From assembly GCA_002897695.1 (NCBI GenBank), contig BDTG01000045.1:59862-123861 (forward strand): a stretch of 64,000 nt of DNA. Direction: 5' to 3'. Position 1 is the first letter of the stretch. Each line of letters opens with the position of its first letter. The position numbers were made by a program, and so were the translations under genes. Positions 55,946 to 63,998 of the stretch are shown piece after piece. The DNA comes from a bacterium BMS3Abin14. GTDB taxonomy: Bacteria > BMS3Abin14. The notes under the pieces are model-generated. The model was not told where the DNA came from. It made no database searches and saw nothing but the letters and a program-made list of their open reading frames with translations.

Positions 55946-56055
55946 GCGCTCGATAGCGGTCCCCCCCCTCCCCGCCGTTTCAGTGAAATCCCTTCAAGGT
56001 CTCCATTGAAAAGCCGCCGGCGTGATCGGGGATTTTTCCCCCGGGAAGGAGTCCA

Positions 56056-56084
56056 TGGACAATCGATTTTTCATCCGTCATACA
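56056..56084 (+). promoter_or_regulatory. Weak candidate promoter upstream of hgcA
   Basis: TGGACA, 17-bp spacer, CATACA. The -10 element fits in only three positions, so hgcA may instead be read from the liv operon upstream (gap 172 bases) or from an unusual promoter. Confidence 0.3.
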
Positions 56085-56117
56085 ACACAGTCTACTGGTT
56101 AAAAGAAGGAACATAGG

Positions 56118-57245
56118 ATGGATGCACGGTTAAAGGAGACATCGACGACGCCGGAATCCTGCTGCGGGAGTGTGGACCATCCGACGGTTATGCCCGCCAA
56201 GCCGCAGACATTTGTCGTCGGGGCCATAAAAACGGCCATTGGGGAGGTACCTCTGATTTCGGCCTCCCTGACCGCAGCTGATCGATGGGGGGGCATCAAG
56301 GCCCGCTGGAAGATCGGCCGAATGAATTACATAGTGCAGCCGGGGCTTTACGCTATCGGCGCCCCGGATAAGAACTCACCTGCTCTCGTGACCGCCAATT
56401 ACAAGATGAGCTTTGATATCCTTCGCCGGGAGCTTTCCGGCAGAAGCGCCTGGATCATGGTCCTCGATACCAGAGGGATCAACGTGTGGTGCGCTGCGGG
56501 AAAGGGCACTTTCGGCACTCTGGAGTTGTTGAACCGAACAGAAAGCTGTGGGCTTTCGCAGGTGATAAAGCACAGGACTTTGATCCTGCCTCAGTTGGGG
56601 GCTGTCGGGGTCGCCGCTCATCAGGTTCGCAGTCTCTCCGGATTCAGGGTGGTCTATGGACCTGTACGAGCCAAAGACCTCCCGGCTTTCCTGGACAACG
56701 GCATGAAGGCCACGGCGAAGATGCGGGAGAAAACGTTTTCCACCGGAGAACGGATTGTCCTGATCCCCGTCGAGTTGGTCCCGGTCCTGGCAAAATCGCT
56801 GATCATTCTGCCGGCCTTTTTTCTGGTCGGCGGCCTTATCGGTCCCGGCCCCTTTCTTACCGCTGCCCTTACACACGGGATAATGGCCGCCTGGGCAGTT
56901 CTATGTACCATCCTGGCGGGGGCGGTATTGACGCCCGCTCTGCTTCCATGGCTCCCGGGACGGGCGTTTTCGCTCAAGGGGCTCTTGGCGGGCCTGCTCG
57001 CCGCCGCGGCCCTGGTCGCTTTCACCTGGCCCGATGCCGCGACACCTTCCCAAAGGTTTGAAATACTGTCCTGGGTGTTGATGATTTCGGCAGGAGCTGC
57101 CTTTCTGGCGATGAACTTCACCGGAGCGTCCACCTTTACCTCCCTCTCGGGGGTAAGGAAGGAGATGCGATGGGCGGTTCCCATGGAAATTGCTGCAGTG
57201 GTTGCCGGCCTGGGGCTCTGGGCGGGGTCGCTGCTGCTTGCATGA
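56118..57245 (+). CDS. hgcA: Mercury methylation corrinoid protein HgcA
   Basis: 375 residues. An N-terminal corrinoid-binding domain with the HgcA hallmark: RGINVWCAAGKGTFGT at 119-134, where Cys125 is the Co-coordinating residue of the cap helix (N-V/I-WCAAGK). The C-terminal part from about 215 has five transmembrane segments and the conserved MNFTGASTFTSLSGVRKEM. HgcA transfers a methyl group from corrinoid to Hg(II). AAGGA lies seven bases before the ATG. Directly followed by hgcB. It is about 35 residues longer than the studied HgcA of Pseudodesulfovibrio mercurii ND132, with an extra N-terminal part that holds a Cys-Cys pair. Homologous CdhD/AcsD-type CO dehydrogenase subunits lack both the WCAAGK cap helix and the membrane domain. 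Confidence 0.96.
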   Translation: MDARLKETSTTPESCCGSVDHPTVMPAKPQTFVVGAIKTAIGEVPLISASLTAADRWGGIKARWKIGRMNYIVQPGLYAIGAPDKNSPALVTANYKMSFDILRRELSGRSAWIMVLDTRGINVWCAAGKGTFGTLELLNRTESCGLSQVIKHRTLILPQLGAVGVAAHQVRSLSGFRVVYGPVRAKDLPAFLDNGMKATAKMREKTFSTGERIVLIPVELVPVLAKSLIILPAFFLVGGLIGPGPFLTAALTHGIMAAWAVLCTILAGAVLTPALLPWLPGRAFSLKGLLAGLLAAAALVAFTWPDAATPSQRFEILSWVLMISAGAAFLAMNFTGASTFTSLSGVRKEMRWAVPMEIAAVVAGLGLWAGSLLLA

Positions 57246-57258
57246 GGAGTTATTCACT

Positions 57259-57528
57259 GTGAAAAATCTGATCTATTTTACGGATGTCGTCACCCTGGAA
57301 CTGGACCGGGAAAGTTGCACAGGCTGCGGCATGTGCCTCATTGTGTGTCCCCACGCCGTTTTTACCATGGAAAACGGCCGTGCCGCGGTGGCAAGCCGCG
57401 ACGAATGCATGGAGTGCGGGGCGTGCGCGATGAACTGTCCCCCGAAGGCAATAAATGTAAAATCCGGCGTTGGCTGCGCTCAGGCGATCATCAACGAGAT
57501 GCTCGGAGGAAAGTGCGAGTGCTGCTGA
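57259..57528 (+). CDS. hgcB: Mercury methylation ferredoxin HgcB
   Basis: About 89 residues from the GTG at 57259 (GAGGAG nine bases upstream). Two [4Fe-4S] motifs: CTGCGMCLIVCPHAV and CMECGACAMNCPPKAI. The C-terminus ends ...GGKCECC with the paired cysteines typical of HgcB, plus a Cys in the strand before (GVGCAQAIINEML). It reduces HgcA-bound cobalamin and may deliver Hg(II). It follows hgcA by 13 bases, as in known methylators. Methylation needs both genes. Confidence 0.95.
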   Translation: MKNLIYFTDVVTLELDRESCTGCGMCLIVCPHAVFTMENGRAAVASRDECMECGACAMNCPPKAINVKSGVGCAQAIINEMLGGKCECC

Positions 57529-57549
57529 CGAGGGCTGCGACATGATAAG

Positions 57550-57572
57550 ACAGGGCCGTCAGGCGGCCCTGT
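57550..57572. terminator. Hairpin between the convergent hgcB and TSUP genes
   Basis: Perfect 9-bp stem ACAGGGCCG / CGGCCCTGT with a TCAGG loop; it overlaps the TSUP stop codon. No T-run in either direction, so it may act as a bidirectional pause or weak terminator. Confidence 0.45.
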
Positions 57573-58296
57573 AAACCGTAAACAGGGCAAGTAGAACCAC
57601 CAGAGCCGAAAGACCAAACTCCAGCCAGAACGGCTTCGACCGCAGGGATGCCCTGCTCCCCAGCCTCGCCCCGATCATGGATCCGATGAGTACCTCCAGA
57701 CAAGGTATGACAGGAATGTTTCCGCGATTCCAATAGAGGCCTATGCCGGCTGCCGCGGTAAAAATGGTGACAAACAGGGACGTGGCGATGGACCGAAAAA
57801 TATCAAGATGCATGATCCTCAGAAACGGCGGAAAAAGGGCTCCACCGCTGCCTCCTCGTATGCCCGTTATCACATTCAGGACGAACGTGCCCAGAATAAT
57901 GTTGGCGGTGTTTGGTTTTATTTTCCGGGAAAGCCCGGGGGCGATCCTGTCGAAGTACACGCCGACCACCGTCAGAATGGCCGCAAGTACGAAGATAACG
58001 GCGAGGGCCAGTTCCGGGATGAGCCCGGCGAAGTACGCGCCCATTACCGAGCCCACGGAGCCTCCGATAATCATGTTTCGGGCTATTGGATAATCAATAT
58101 TTTTTCTGTGGCTGAAAGCGCCGACCAGGGATGAAAATGGAATGACCGCAAGGTTTATTCCGAAAGCGCTTATCAGAGGCATCCCGGCAAAGAAGATAAG
58201 AGGAATTCTTATGGCGCCTCCCCCGATCCCGAACATCCCGCTCATGAATCCGGTTAAAAGCCCTATTGATGCGAAAACAATGAATTGACCCGCCAT
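57559..58296 (-). CDS. TSUP-family (TauE/SafE) membrane permease
   Basis: 245 residues, about seven transmembrane segments with the two family halves: GLLTGFMSGMFGIGGGAIRIPLI near the start and IRGGSGGALFPPFLRI in the second. The family exports sulfite or organic sulfonates, or moves other sulfur anions. Convergent with hgcB. Sulfur speciation strongly affects mercury availability, but a functional link is only an inference from position. Confidence 0.88.
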   Translation of the reverse strand: MAGQFIVFASIGLLTGFMSGMFGIGGGAIRIPLIFFAGMPLISAFGINLAVIPFSSLVGAFSHRKNIDYPIARNMIIGGSVGSVMGAYFAGLIPELALAVIFVLAAILTVVGVYFDRIAPGLSRKIKPNTANIILGTFVLNVITGIRGGSGGALFPPFLRIMHLDIFRSIATSLFVTIFTAAAGIGLYWNRGNIPVIPCLEVLIGSMIGARLGSRASLRSKPFWLEFGLSALVVLLALFTVYRAA

Positions 58297-58351
58297 GATG
58301 AGTGACTTTGCCTTACATCCTTTCCGGTGTCAAAGACCTATCTTTGATAGA

Positions 58352-58415
58352 GTCGTAAAAAGTCCACCTGTCTGCGTGCAACGCACAGGCAGGTTCGTGG
58401 CTTTTTGCTCAACGA
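58352..58415. repeat. Dispersed element, copy 6, as inverted pair around an imperfect palindrome
   Basis: GAGTCGTAAAAAGTCCACC, then CTGTCTGCGTGCAACGCACAGGCAG, with bulges, then GTTCGTGGCTTTTTGCTCAAC. The two ends are inverted forms of the same word as at 47665 and 49661. Confidence 0.55.
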
Positions 58416-58469
58416 AAAGCGAAAAGCGCTCATTATCTTTACGACAAGCAAAAAAAAGTTAAGTACACC

Positions 58470-58498
58470 TTGACAACATAATATTCGTAATTAATAAT
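58470..58498 (+). promoter_or_regulatory. Sigma70 promoter of the RND/LolA-like/barrel operon
   Basis: TTGACA (58470-58475), 17-bp spacer, AATAAT (58493-58498). One of the best consensus matches in the window. The leader is about 110 bases. Confidence 0.65.
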
Positions 58499-58612
58499 GT
58501 ACTGCATTTCGTGGCCTTCAAATCCCTTACCGACACGTCAGGTCATATCAGGGTTATAGTACAGCAGGCATTCACGGCCCTCAGGGCGCTCAACCGTTAA
58601 AGGAGAAATACA

Positions 58613-61294
58613 TTGGGACACAGGATTACCGATTTTTCGATCAGGCACCCAAAGACCGTAATTCTTATGGCTCTCATCATCACGGCGCTTTCCCTCTTCC
58701 GTTTGAACCATGTCAAAGTGGATACCGACCCCGAGAACATGCTGGACAAGAACGAGTGGGTCCGCGTCTTCCACAACGAGGTAAAACAGGACTTCGCCCT
58801 CTCGGACATGATCGTCCTCGGTGTGGTGAACGAAGGTGATGCCAACGGGGTCTTCAACCCGGCCACACTGTCAAAAGTCTACCGCATCACCGAGGGGATA
58901 AAGGGTATTGAGGGCGTAGTTACACAGGACATCATGGCCCTGAGCACGGTGGACGACATCCAACAGGGTGGCCTCGGGTCGGTCCGCTTCAAATATCTCA
59001 TGGACGGGCCCGTTAAAACCGGGGATGAGGCCCTGAAGATCCGGGACCGCGCCATGGCCAACCCCCTTCTGTACGGAACCCTGGTCAGCGAGGACGGCAA
59101 GGCCCTGGCGATCTACATCCCCATCGTGGAGAAAAAGGTTGCCAACAGGGTCAGCAAGGCAGTGGATGCCCTCATCGCCGCTGAACCCAAAGGGCAGGAA
59201 AAATATTACATCACCGGTCTTCCCGTGGCGGAGGACACCTTCGGGATCGAGATGTTCAACCAGATGGGCATCTCCGCTCCGCTGGCAGCCCTCGTTATCT
59301 TCCTGCTCATGCTCTTTTTCTTCCGGAAGCTGATCCTTGTCATAGCCCCCATGGGTGTCGCCATCCTCACAATACTGATAACCATGGGAACCCTCATCGC
59401 GACGGGCAACACCGTCCACATAATGAGTTCCATGATCCCCATCTTCCTCATGCCCATCGCGGTAGTGGACTCCGTCCATCTCCTTTCTGTTTTCTTCGAC
59501 CGTTACCAGATCTACCGGGACCGTGAGAAAACCCTCAAAGTGGTCATGAGGGAATTGTTTACACCGATGCTCTACACCAGCCTCACGACGCTCGTGGGGT
59601 TCGGCAGCCTGATGATGGCTCCCATACCACCGGTCAAGGTCTTCGGCGGGTTTGTGGCCCTCGGCGTGTTCGTGGCCTGGCTGCTCACAGTCACCCTCAT
59701 CCCCGCCTACATCATGCTCTTTCTCCCTGAGAGCAAGCTTGAAAACTTCGGCGCGGTGATTGATGAAAAATCGAGTAAGGCGCGCTCACCTTTGGCCGAA
59801 TTGCTGATAATGAGCGGCAGCTTCACCAGAAGGAGGGCCACTCCCATCCTGCTGGTCACCGCCATCGTACTCGGGATATCCATCTACGGGATTACCTTGA
59901 TCCGGATTAACGACAACCCCGTAAAATGGTTTGTTAAAAGCCACCCAATTCGGATTGCGGATACCATCTTGAACAAGCATTTCGGAGGGACATACGAGGC
60001 GTATCTGATCTTTGAACCCCCGGCCACACCACAGACACTCCACAGGGAACTTGAACCGACAATTCATTTTCTTGACCAGGAGGCACAGAGTACCGAACCC
60101 GCGATGGCGTCCATTATCGCCACCCTCAAGGACCGGCTCGCTGCAAGAGAGAAGGGGGAGGCCGCCGCGGAAAAACCGAACCCCATCAATGTTCTTGAAG
60201 GGCTGAGTCAGGACCTGGATAAAACCACGGCAGACGTACCCGAGGACAACGTGGCGCTGTGGGATGAAATAGACACACTGTCCGCGGGTCTCGAGGACGA
60301 ACGGACCAGTCTTAACACCTTCAAGGATCCTGCGACCCTCCGATACATCGCAAAGCTCCAGAAGCACCTGGCAGCCGATCCCGTGGTGGGGAAAACCAAC
60401 GGGTTTACCGATATTATCAAAAAAGTAAACATGGAGCTGCTTGGGGGCAAGACGGAAGAATTGAGGATCCCCGACTCACCGGCCATGGTTGCCCAGGCAT
60501 CTCTGCTTTTCCAGGGAAGCCACAATCCCGACTTCATCTGGCACCTGGTTACCCCGGACTACCGGCGGCTCAACCTCTGGCTGCAGCTGAAGAGCGGCGA
60601 CAACAGGGACATGGAAAGCGTCGTCAAGGACACGGAAGCCTATCTGAAGAACAATCCTCCTCCGGTTCCCCTGAACCATGCATGGGCCGGGCTTACCTAC
60701 CTGAACGTGGTCTGGCAGGACAGGATGGTCAGGGGAATGCTCATGAGCCTCGCCAGCAGCTATGTTGTTGTGCTCTTGATGATGATGTTCCTGTTCAGGT
60801 CCATCCTCTGGGGAATCCTCTCCATGATCCCCCTCACCGTGACGATCAGTTTTATTTATGGCGCCTCGGGACTCATCGGCAAGGACTACGATATGGTCAT
60901 GGCAATCCTGTCCAGCATGACCCTTGGAATGAGCATCGACTTCGCCATCCATTATATCGAACGGGCCAGGGAACTTTACAACATGACCCACTCATGGCCC
61001 AAGGTATCGGAGATCATGTCCATGGCGCCCGCCCGTGCCATAACGCGAAATGCCATCGTCATTGCCGTGGGATTCCTGCCCCTTCTGTTGTCGTCTCTGA
61101 CACCATATAAAAGCGTGGGAGTGCTGCTGGCCACCATCATGATCTTATCCGGTGTGGGGACACTGCTGATACTGCCGGCGCTGATCGAGAAAATGCAGAA
61201 GCACCTCTTCAAGAGGATAAAGGAAGACGAAGAGACAGCGGTGGATATTGATCCGGTCAGCATGACTATTCGAGTGGAAAGCGAGGAAAGATAA
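58613..61294 (+). CDS. RND/MMPL-superfamily membrane transporter
   Basis: 893 residues. Two sets of transmembrane segments around long periplasmic loops: the first segment HPKTVILMALIITALSLFRL, then a group with MAPIPPVKVFGGFVALGVFVAW and a second-half group with LSSMTLGMSIDFAIHYIERA. It belongs to the MMPL/hopanoid-exporter-type (HpnN-like) branch that moves lipids across the envelope. The start is TTG with AAAGGAG seven bases upstream. Followed directly by a LolA-like gene and a barrel gene, which suggests a trans-envelope lipid export route. Confidence 0.9.
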   Translation: MGHRITDFSIRHPKTVILMALIITALSLFRLNHVKVDTDPENMLDKNEWVRVFHNEVKQDFALSDMIVLGVVNEGDANGVFNPATLSKVYRITEGIKGIEGVVTQDIMALSTVDDIQQGGLGSVRFKYLMDGPVKTGDEALKIRDRAMANPLLYGTLVSEDGKALAIYIPIVEKKVANRVSKAVDALIAAEPKGQEKYYITGLPVAEDTFGIEMFNQMGISAPLAALVIFLLMLFFFRKLILVIAPMGVAILTILITMGTLIATGNTVHIMSSMIPIFLMPIAVVDSVHLLSVFFDRYQIYRDREKTLKVVMRELFTPMLYTSLTTLVGFGSLMMAPIPPVKVFGGFVALGVFVAWLLTVTLIPAYIMLFLPESKLENFGAVIDEKSSKARSPLAELLIMSGSFTRRRATPILLVTAIVLGISIYGITLIRINDNPVKWFVKSHPIRIADTILNKHFGGTYEAYLIFEPPATPQTLHRELEPTIHFLDQEAQSTEPAMASIIATLKDRLAAREKGEAAAEKPNPINVLEGLSQDLDKTTADVPEDNVALWDEIDTLSAGLEDERTSLNTFKDPATLRYIAKLQKHLAADPVVGKTNGFTDIIKKVNMELLGGKTEELRIPDSPAMVAQASLLFQGSHNPDFIWHLVTPDYRRLNLWLQLKSGDNRDMESVVKDTEAYLKNNPPPVPLNHAWAGLTYLNVVWQDRMVRGMLMSLASSYVVVLLMMMFLFRSILWGILSMIPLTVTISFIYGASGLIGKDYDMVMAILSSMTLGMSIDFAIHYIERARELYNMTHSWPKVSEIMSMAPARAITRNAIVIAVGFLPLLLSSLTPYKSVGVLLATIMILSGVGTLLILPALIEKMQKHLFKRIKEDEETAVDIDPVSMTIRVESEER

Positions 61295-61295
61295 G

Positions 61296-62087
61296 ATGAA
61301 GAAAACATTGATTGCAGCAGTATTGACCGTCCTTTTCATGGTCCCGGCGACATACAGTTTCGCACTGTCCGTAGACCAGATCGTAGAAAAGGCCAACATA
61401 GCCTCCTACTACGGGGGAGACAATGGCATGGCAAAGGTCCACATGGTCATCACAGACAGGCGGGGGCGGACCAGGGAAAGAGAATTCACCATCCTTCGGA
61501 AGGACGTTAAAGACGGGGGTGACCAGCTCTATTACGTGTACTTCCACAAACCGGGAGATGTCAGGAAGCTTGTTTTCATGGTGCACAAGCACGTCGGCAA
61601 AAACGACGACAGGTGGCTCTACCTACCGGCGCTGGACCTGGTCAAGAGGATTGCGGCGTCCGACAAGCGCACCAGCTTCGTAGGATCGAACTTCCTTTAT
61701 GAGGACGTTTCCGGCAGGAGCACCAAGGCGGATACCCACACTCTCAAAGAAGAAACCGGGGATCATTGGATACTGGACAATATCCCCAGGGACCCCGCTT
61801 CGGTGGAATTCACACACTATCTCATCTGGATAGACAAGAAGACCTATCTCGTCGACAAAGCCGAATATTACAATGCCCAGGGCAAGGTATACAGGAAAAT
61901 GGTGGCCGAAGAGGTCAAGGTGATCGACGGCATCCCCACCGTGGTCAAGTCCCGGGTGGAAGACCTTAACTCGGGCGGCAAAACCGAACTGACCTTCTCC
62001 AATATCAAGTACAACATCGGCATCAAGGATTCGATCTTCACCGAACGCTACCTTCGCAAACCGCCGAGAAAATTCATCAGAAGATAA
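61296..62087 (+). CDS. Outer-membrane lipoprotein-sorting (LolA-like) periplasmic protein
   Basis: 263 residues. A signal peptide (LIAAVLTVLFMVPATYSFA) followed by a LolA/LolB-like half-barrel: KVHMVITDRRGRTREREFTILRK, WLYLPALDLVKRIAASDKRTSFVGSNFLYEDVSGRS. The family is annotated as outer membrane lipoprotein-sorting proteins and often stands beside RND transporters of the MMPL type. The ATG comes two bases after the transporter stop. It may carry the lipid through the periplasm. Confidence 0.9.
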   Translation: MKKTLIAAVLTVLFMVPATYSFALSVDQIVEKANIASYYGGDNGMAKVHMVITDRRGRTREREFTILRKDVKDGGDQLYYVYFHKPGDVRKLVFMVHKHVGKNDDRWLYLPALDLVKRIAASDKRTSFVGSNFLYEDVSGRSTKADTHTLKEETGDHWILDNIPRDPASVEFTHYLIWIDKKTYLVDKAEYYNAQGKVYRKMVAEEVKVIDGIPTVVKSRVEDLNSGGKTELTFSNIKYNIGIKDSIFTERYLRKPPRKFIRR

Positions 62088-62129
62088 GAGATTCAGGACT
62101 TTACAAAAAATTACCGAGGAGACGTTTAC

Positions 62130-63347
62130 ATGAAAAGATTTGCCATAGCGATCCTGTCTCTGACATTGACGGGCATTCCGGCCGTCGCCAGGGCGATGGA
62201 CCTCCCATTCAACGGGTACCTCAATTACTCCATGGGGGCCAGGTTGGTGGATGACCCCACGGCTCCGGACGATTTTCTCCTGAACGAAACACGATTCCAG
62301 CTTGATATCATCCATGATGCCGACGCGGCCAGCATGGAGTTTCGAGCTGACTTCGTTAACGACAGGGTGCTGGGGAATACGTACATCGATATCCGTGAGG
62401 CATACGTTCAACTCACTCCCACCGACAGTATCGACCTGAAGGTGGGAACCCAGATATTCACGTGGGGAACGGGTGATTTCGTGTTTCTCAATGACCTCTT
62501 CCCAAAGGACTGGCAGAGCTATTTTATCGGGAGGGCGGATGAATACCTGAAGAAGCCGGCAGACGGGATAAGGGCCACGTGGTACGGAGACAGCCTGAAC
62601 CTGGACCTGGTATGGATGCCGGTGTTCCAACCCGACGCCTACATCTCCGGGGAGAGAATCTCGTACTGGGGGGGAACGGGAAAAACAGGGCCCGCAAATG
62701 GTCCCATCAACCCTGTCGAGCCGGACCGGACCATGGGAAACAGCCAGTGGGCCGCCAGGCTCTACGGCACCTTTGGCGGAGTGGAATCGGCCCTTTACGC
62801 ATACCGCGGCAGCTACGGAACGCCAAAGGGGTTTGATACCGTACTGGCAAGGCCTTTTTTCCCGCGGCTCGAAGCATGGGGCGCAAGCGCCCAGTCGGCT
62901 ATCTTCGGCGGTATCGGCAACGCCGAGGTGGCATGGTACAATAGTCTGGACGACGCCGGCCCAAACGATTTCCTTCCCAACTCGGAGGTGCGCGGGCTCT
63001 TGGGGTTCTCCCACGATATCGCCCGGGATCAGACCCTCGGGGTCCAGGCCTATCTTGAGCATGCCGATGATTTCCCGGATGTCGCCCGGACCGACCAGGA
63101 CCGCTGGTGGGTCACCCTCAGGTACACGGGCCTGTTCATGCAGCAAAACCTGATCCTGTCATGGTTCAGCTTCTATTCACCCAACGAGAAGGATTTTTTC
63201 CTGAGGCCCAAGGCGACCTACAAGGTCTCCGACGAGGTTACGGCCACGATGGGCGGCAACATTTTCCTGGGAAAGGACGACAACACGTTCTTTGGACAGT
63301 TCGATGACAACACCAACGTTTACGCAAGCCTGGAGTACAGCTTCTAG
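62130..63347 (+). CDS. Outer-membrane beta-barrel protein in the RND/LolA-like operon (DUF1302-like)
   Basis: 405 residues. A signal peptide (AIAILSLTLTGIPAVARA) is followed by repeated amphipathic strands, for example FNGYLNYSMGARLVDD, REAYVQLTPTDSIDLKVGTQIFTWGTGDFVFLNDLFPKDW, and a last strand ending YASLEYSF. The WGTGD-xxFLNDLFPKD segment is like that of DUF1302-type barrels that often stand beside RND lipid transporters. GAGGAG precedes the ATG. It would form the outer-membrane end of the export system. Confidence 0.82.
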   Translation: MKRFAIAILSLTLTGIPAVARAMDLPFNGYLNYSMGARLVDDPTAPDDFLLNETRFQLDIIHDADAASMEFRADFVNDRVLGNTYIDIREAYVQLTPTDSIDLKVGTQIFTWGTGDFVFLNDLFPKDWQSYFIGRADEYLKKPADGIRATWYGDSLNLDLVWMPVFQPDAYISGERISYWGGTGKTGPANGPINPVEPDRTMGNSQWAARLYGTFGGVESALYAYRGSYGTPKGFDTVLARPFFPRLEAWGASAQSAIFGGIGNAEVAWYNSLDDAGPNDFLPNSEVRGLLGFSHDIARDQTLGVQAYLEHADDFPDVARTDQDRWWVTLRYTGLFMQQNLILSWFSFYSPNEKDFFLRPKATYKVSDEVTATMGGNIFLGKDDNTFFGQFDDNTNVYASLEYSF

Positions 63348-63354
63348 TGAACTG

Positions 63355-63374
63355 CCACGGGCTCACGCCCGTGG
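63355..63374. repeat. REP-like hairpin
   Basis: Perfect stem CCACGGGC-tcac-GCCCGTGG, 8 bp. No T-run. Short palindromes of this kind accompany REP-associated tyrosine transposases, and one begins at 63735. Confidence 0.55.
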
Positions 63375-63409
63375 TATTACGAAGGTGCAATAAACAAGGG
63401 GATTGAGAT

Positions 63410-63604
63410 ATGACCATGGAAAGATGGATCAGAATGATAGCGGGCACGTTCATACTGATAAGCCTGGCCCTGGCGGTCTGGGTCAACCACTGGTGGCTTC
63501 TTTTCACCGCCTTCGTGGGGGCCAACCTCCTCCAGTCGTCCATCACCAAATGGTGCCTGATGGAGGATATCCTGAGAAAACTGGGAGTCAGGGACTCGAA
63601 GTAG
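63410..63604 (+). CDS. DUF2892-type small inner-membrane protein
   Basis: 64 residues. Two transmembrane segments: IAGTFILISLALAVWV and WWLLFTAFVGANLLQSS, then TKWCLMEDILRKLG with a conserved Cys as in the YgaP membrane domain family (DUF2892). Function unknown; in YgaP this part is joined to a rhodanese. AAGGGG precedes the ATG. Confidence 0.85.
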   Translation: MTMERWIRMIAGTFILISLALAVWVNHWWLLFTAFVGANLLQSSITKWCLMEDILRKLGVRDSK

Positions 63605-63639
63605 CATCCAGAAAACAGTGTCTGGTATCTGGGGCCTGA

Positions 63640-63720
63640 AAAACGTCGACACCTCGACTCTGCCAAGGGCCCCCTGTCTCTGACACCTTTTCCTCTCCCG
63701 TTAAAGTTGGCACGGATCGT
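63640..63720. repeat. Repeat block upstream of the transposase
   Basis: CACCTCGACTCTGCCAAGGGC and CCCTGTCTCTGACACC; similar words occur at 6997-7050. Confidence 0.4.
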
Positions 63721-63734
63721 GATAGTAAAGGGGC

Positions 63735-63998
63735 ATGGGAAGACCACTTCGTATACTGCAGACCGAATTTCCGTACCACCTGACCTGTCGCACAAACAAC
63801 AGAACCTTCAGGTTCCATCAACGACAGTTCACAAAACTGTTCTTCAGGGCTGTCGTGCAAAGTACTAAAAAATATAACCTTCTCGTCCATCACATCGTCC
63901 TTATGCACAACCATTATCACATCATTGCTACCGCAACAGAGAAAAATCTCCACCGAGCAATGCAATATATCAACTCAATGGGTCGCTGTCCGGTATAA
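63735..63998 (+). pseudogene. Truncated REP-associated tyrosine transposase (IS200/Y1 family)
   Basis: 87 residues, ending at a stop two bases before the window edge. It shows the family start MGRPLRILQTEFPYHLTCRTNN, with HNHYHIIATA containing the HUH metal-binding pair. After MQYINS it turns to MGRCPV-stop, where a normal Y1 transposase continues for over 60 residues with the catalytic Tyr. It is thus broken by truncation or frameshift. The copy may have been part of the spread of the repeats above. A continuation past the edge in another frame is possible. Confidence 0.75.

Larger units (their letters stand above)
58297..58612. other. Gene-free stretch of 316 bases between the TSUP and RND genes
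   Basis: Holds the dispersed element copy 6 at 58352-58415 and the RND promoter at 58470-58498. No gene. Confidence 0.6.

Noticed and set aside
56118-57245. CO dehydrogenase/acetyl-CoA synthase delta subunit
   Set aside because: Such annotation is common for this fold, but the WCAAGK motif, C-terminal membrane helices and adjacent HgcB-type ferredoxin identify HgcA.
57550-57572. Strong intrinsic terminator after hgcB
   Set aside because: The stem is perfect but neither strand has a T-run, so only a weak or bidirectional signal is claimed.
61623-63146. 507-codon minus-strand frame opposite the LolA-like and barrel genes
   Set aside because: Covers two clear plus-strand genes with signal peptides and ribosome sites; no family resemblance.
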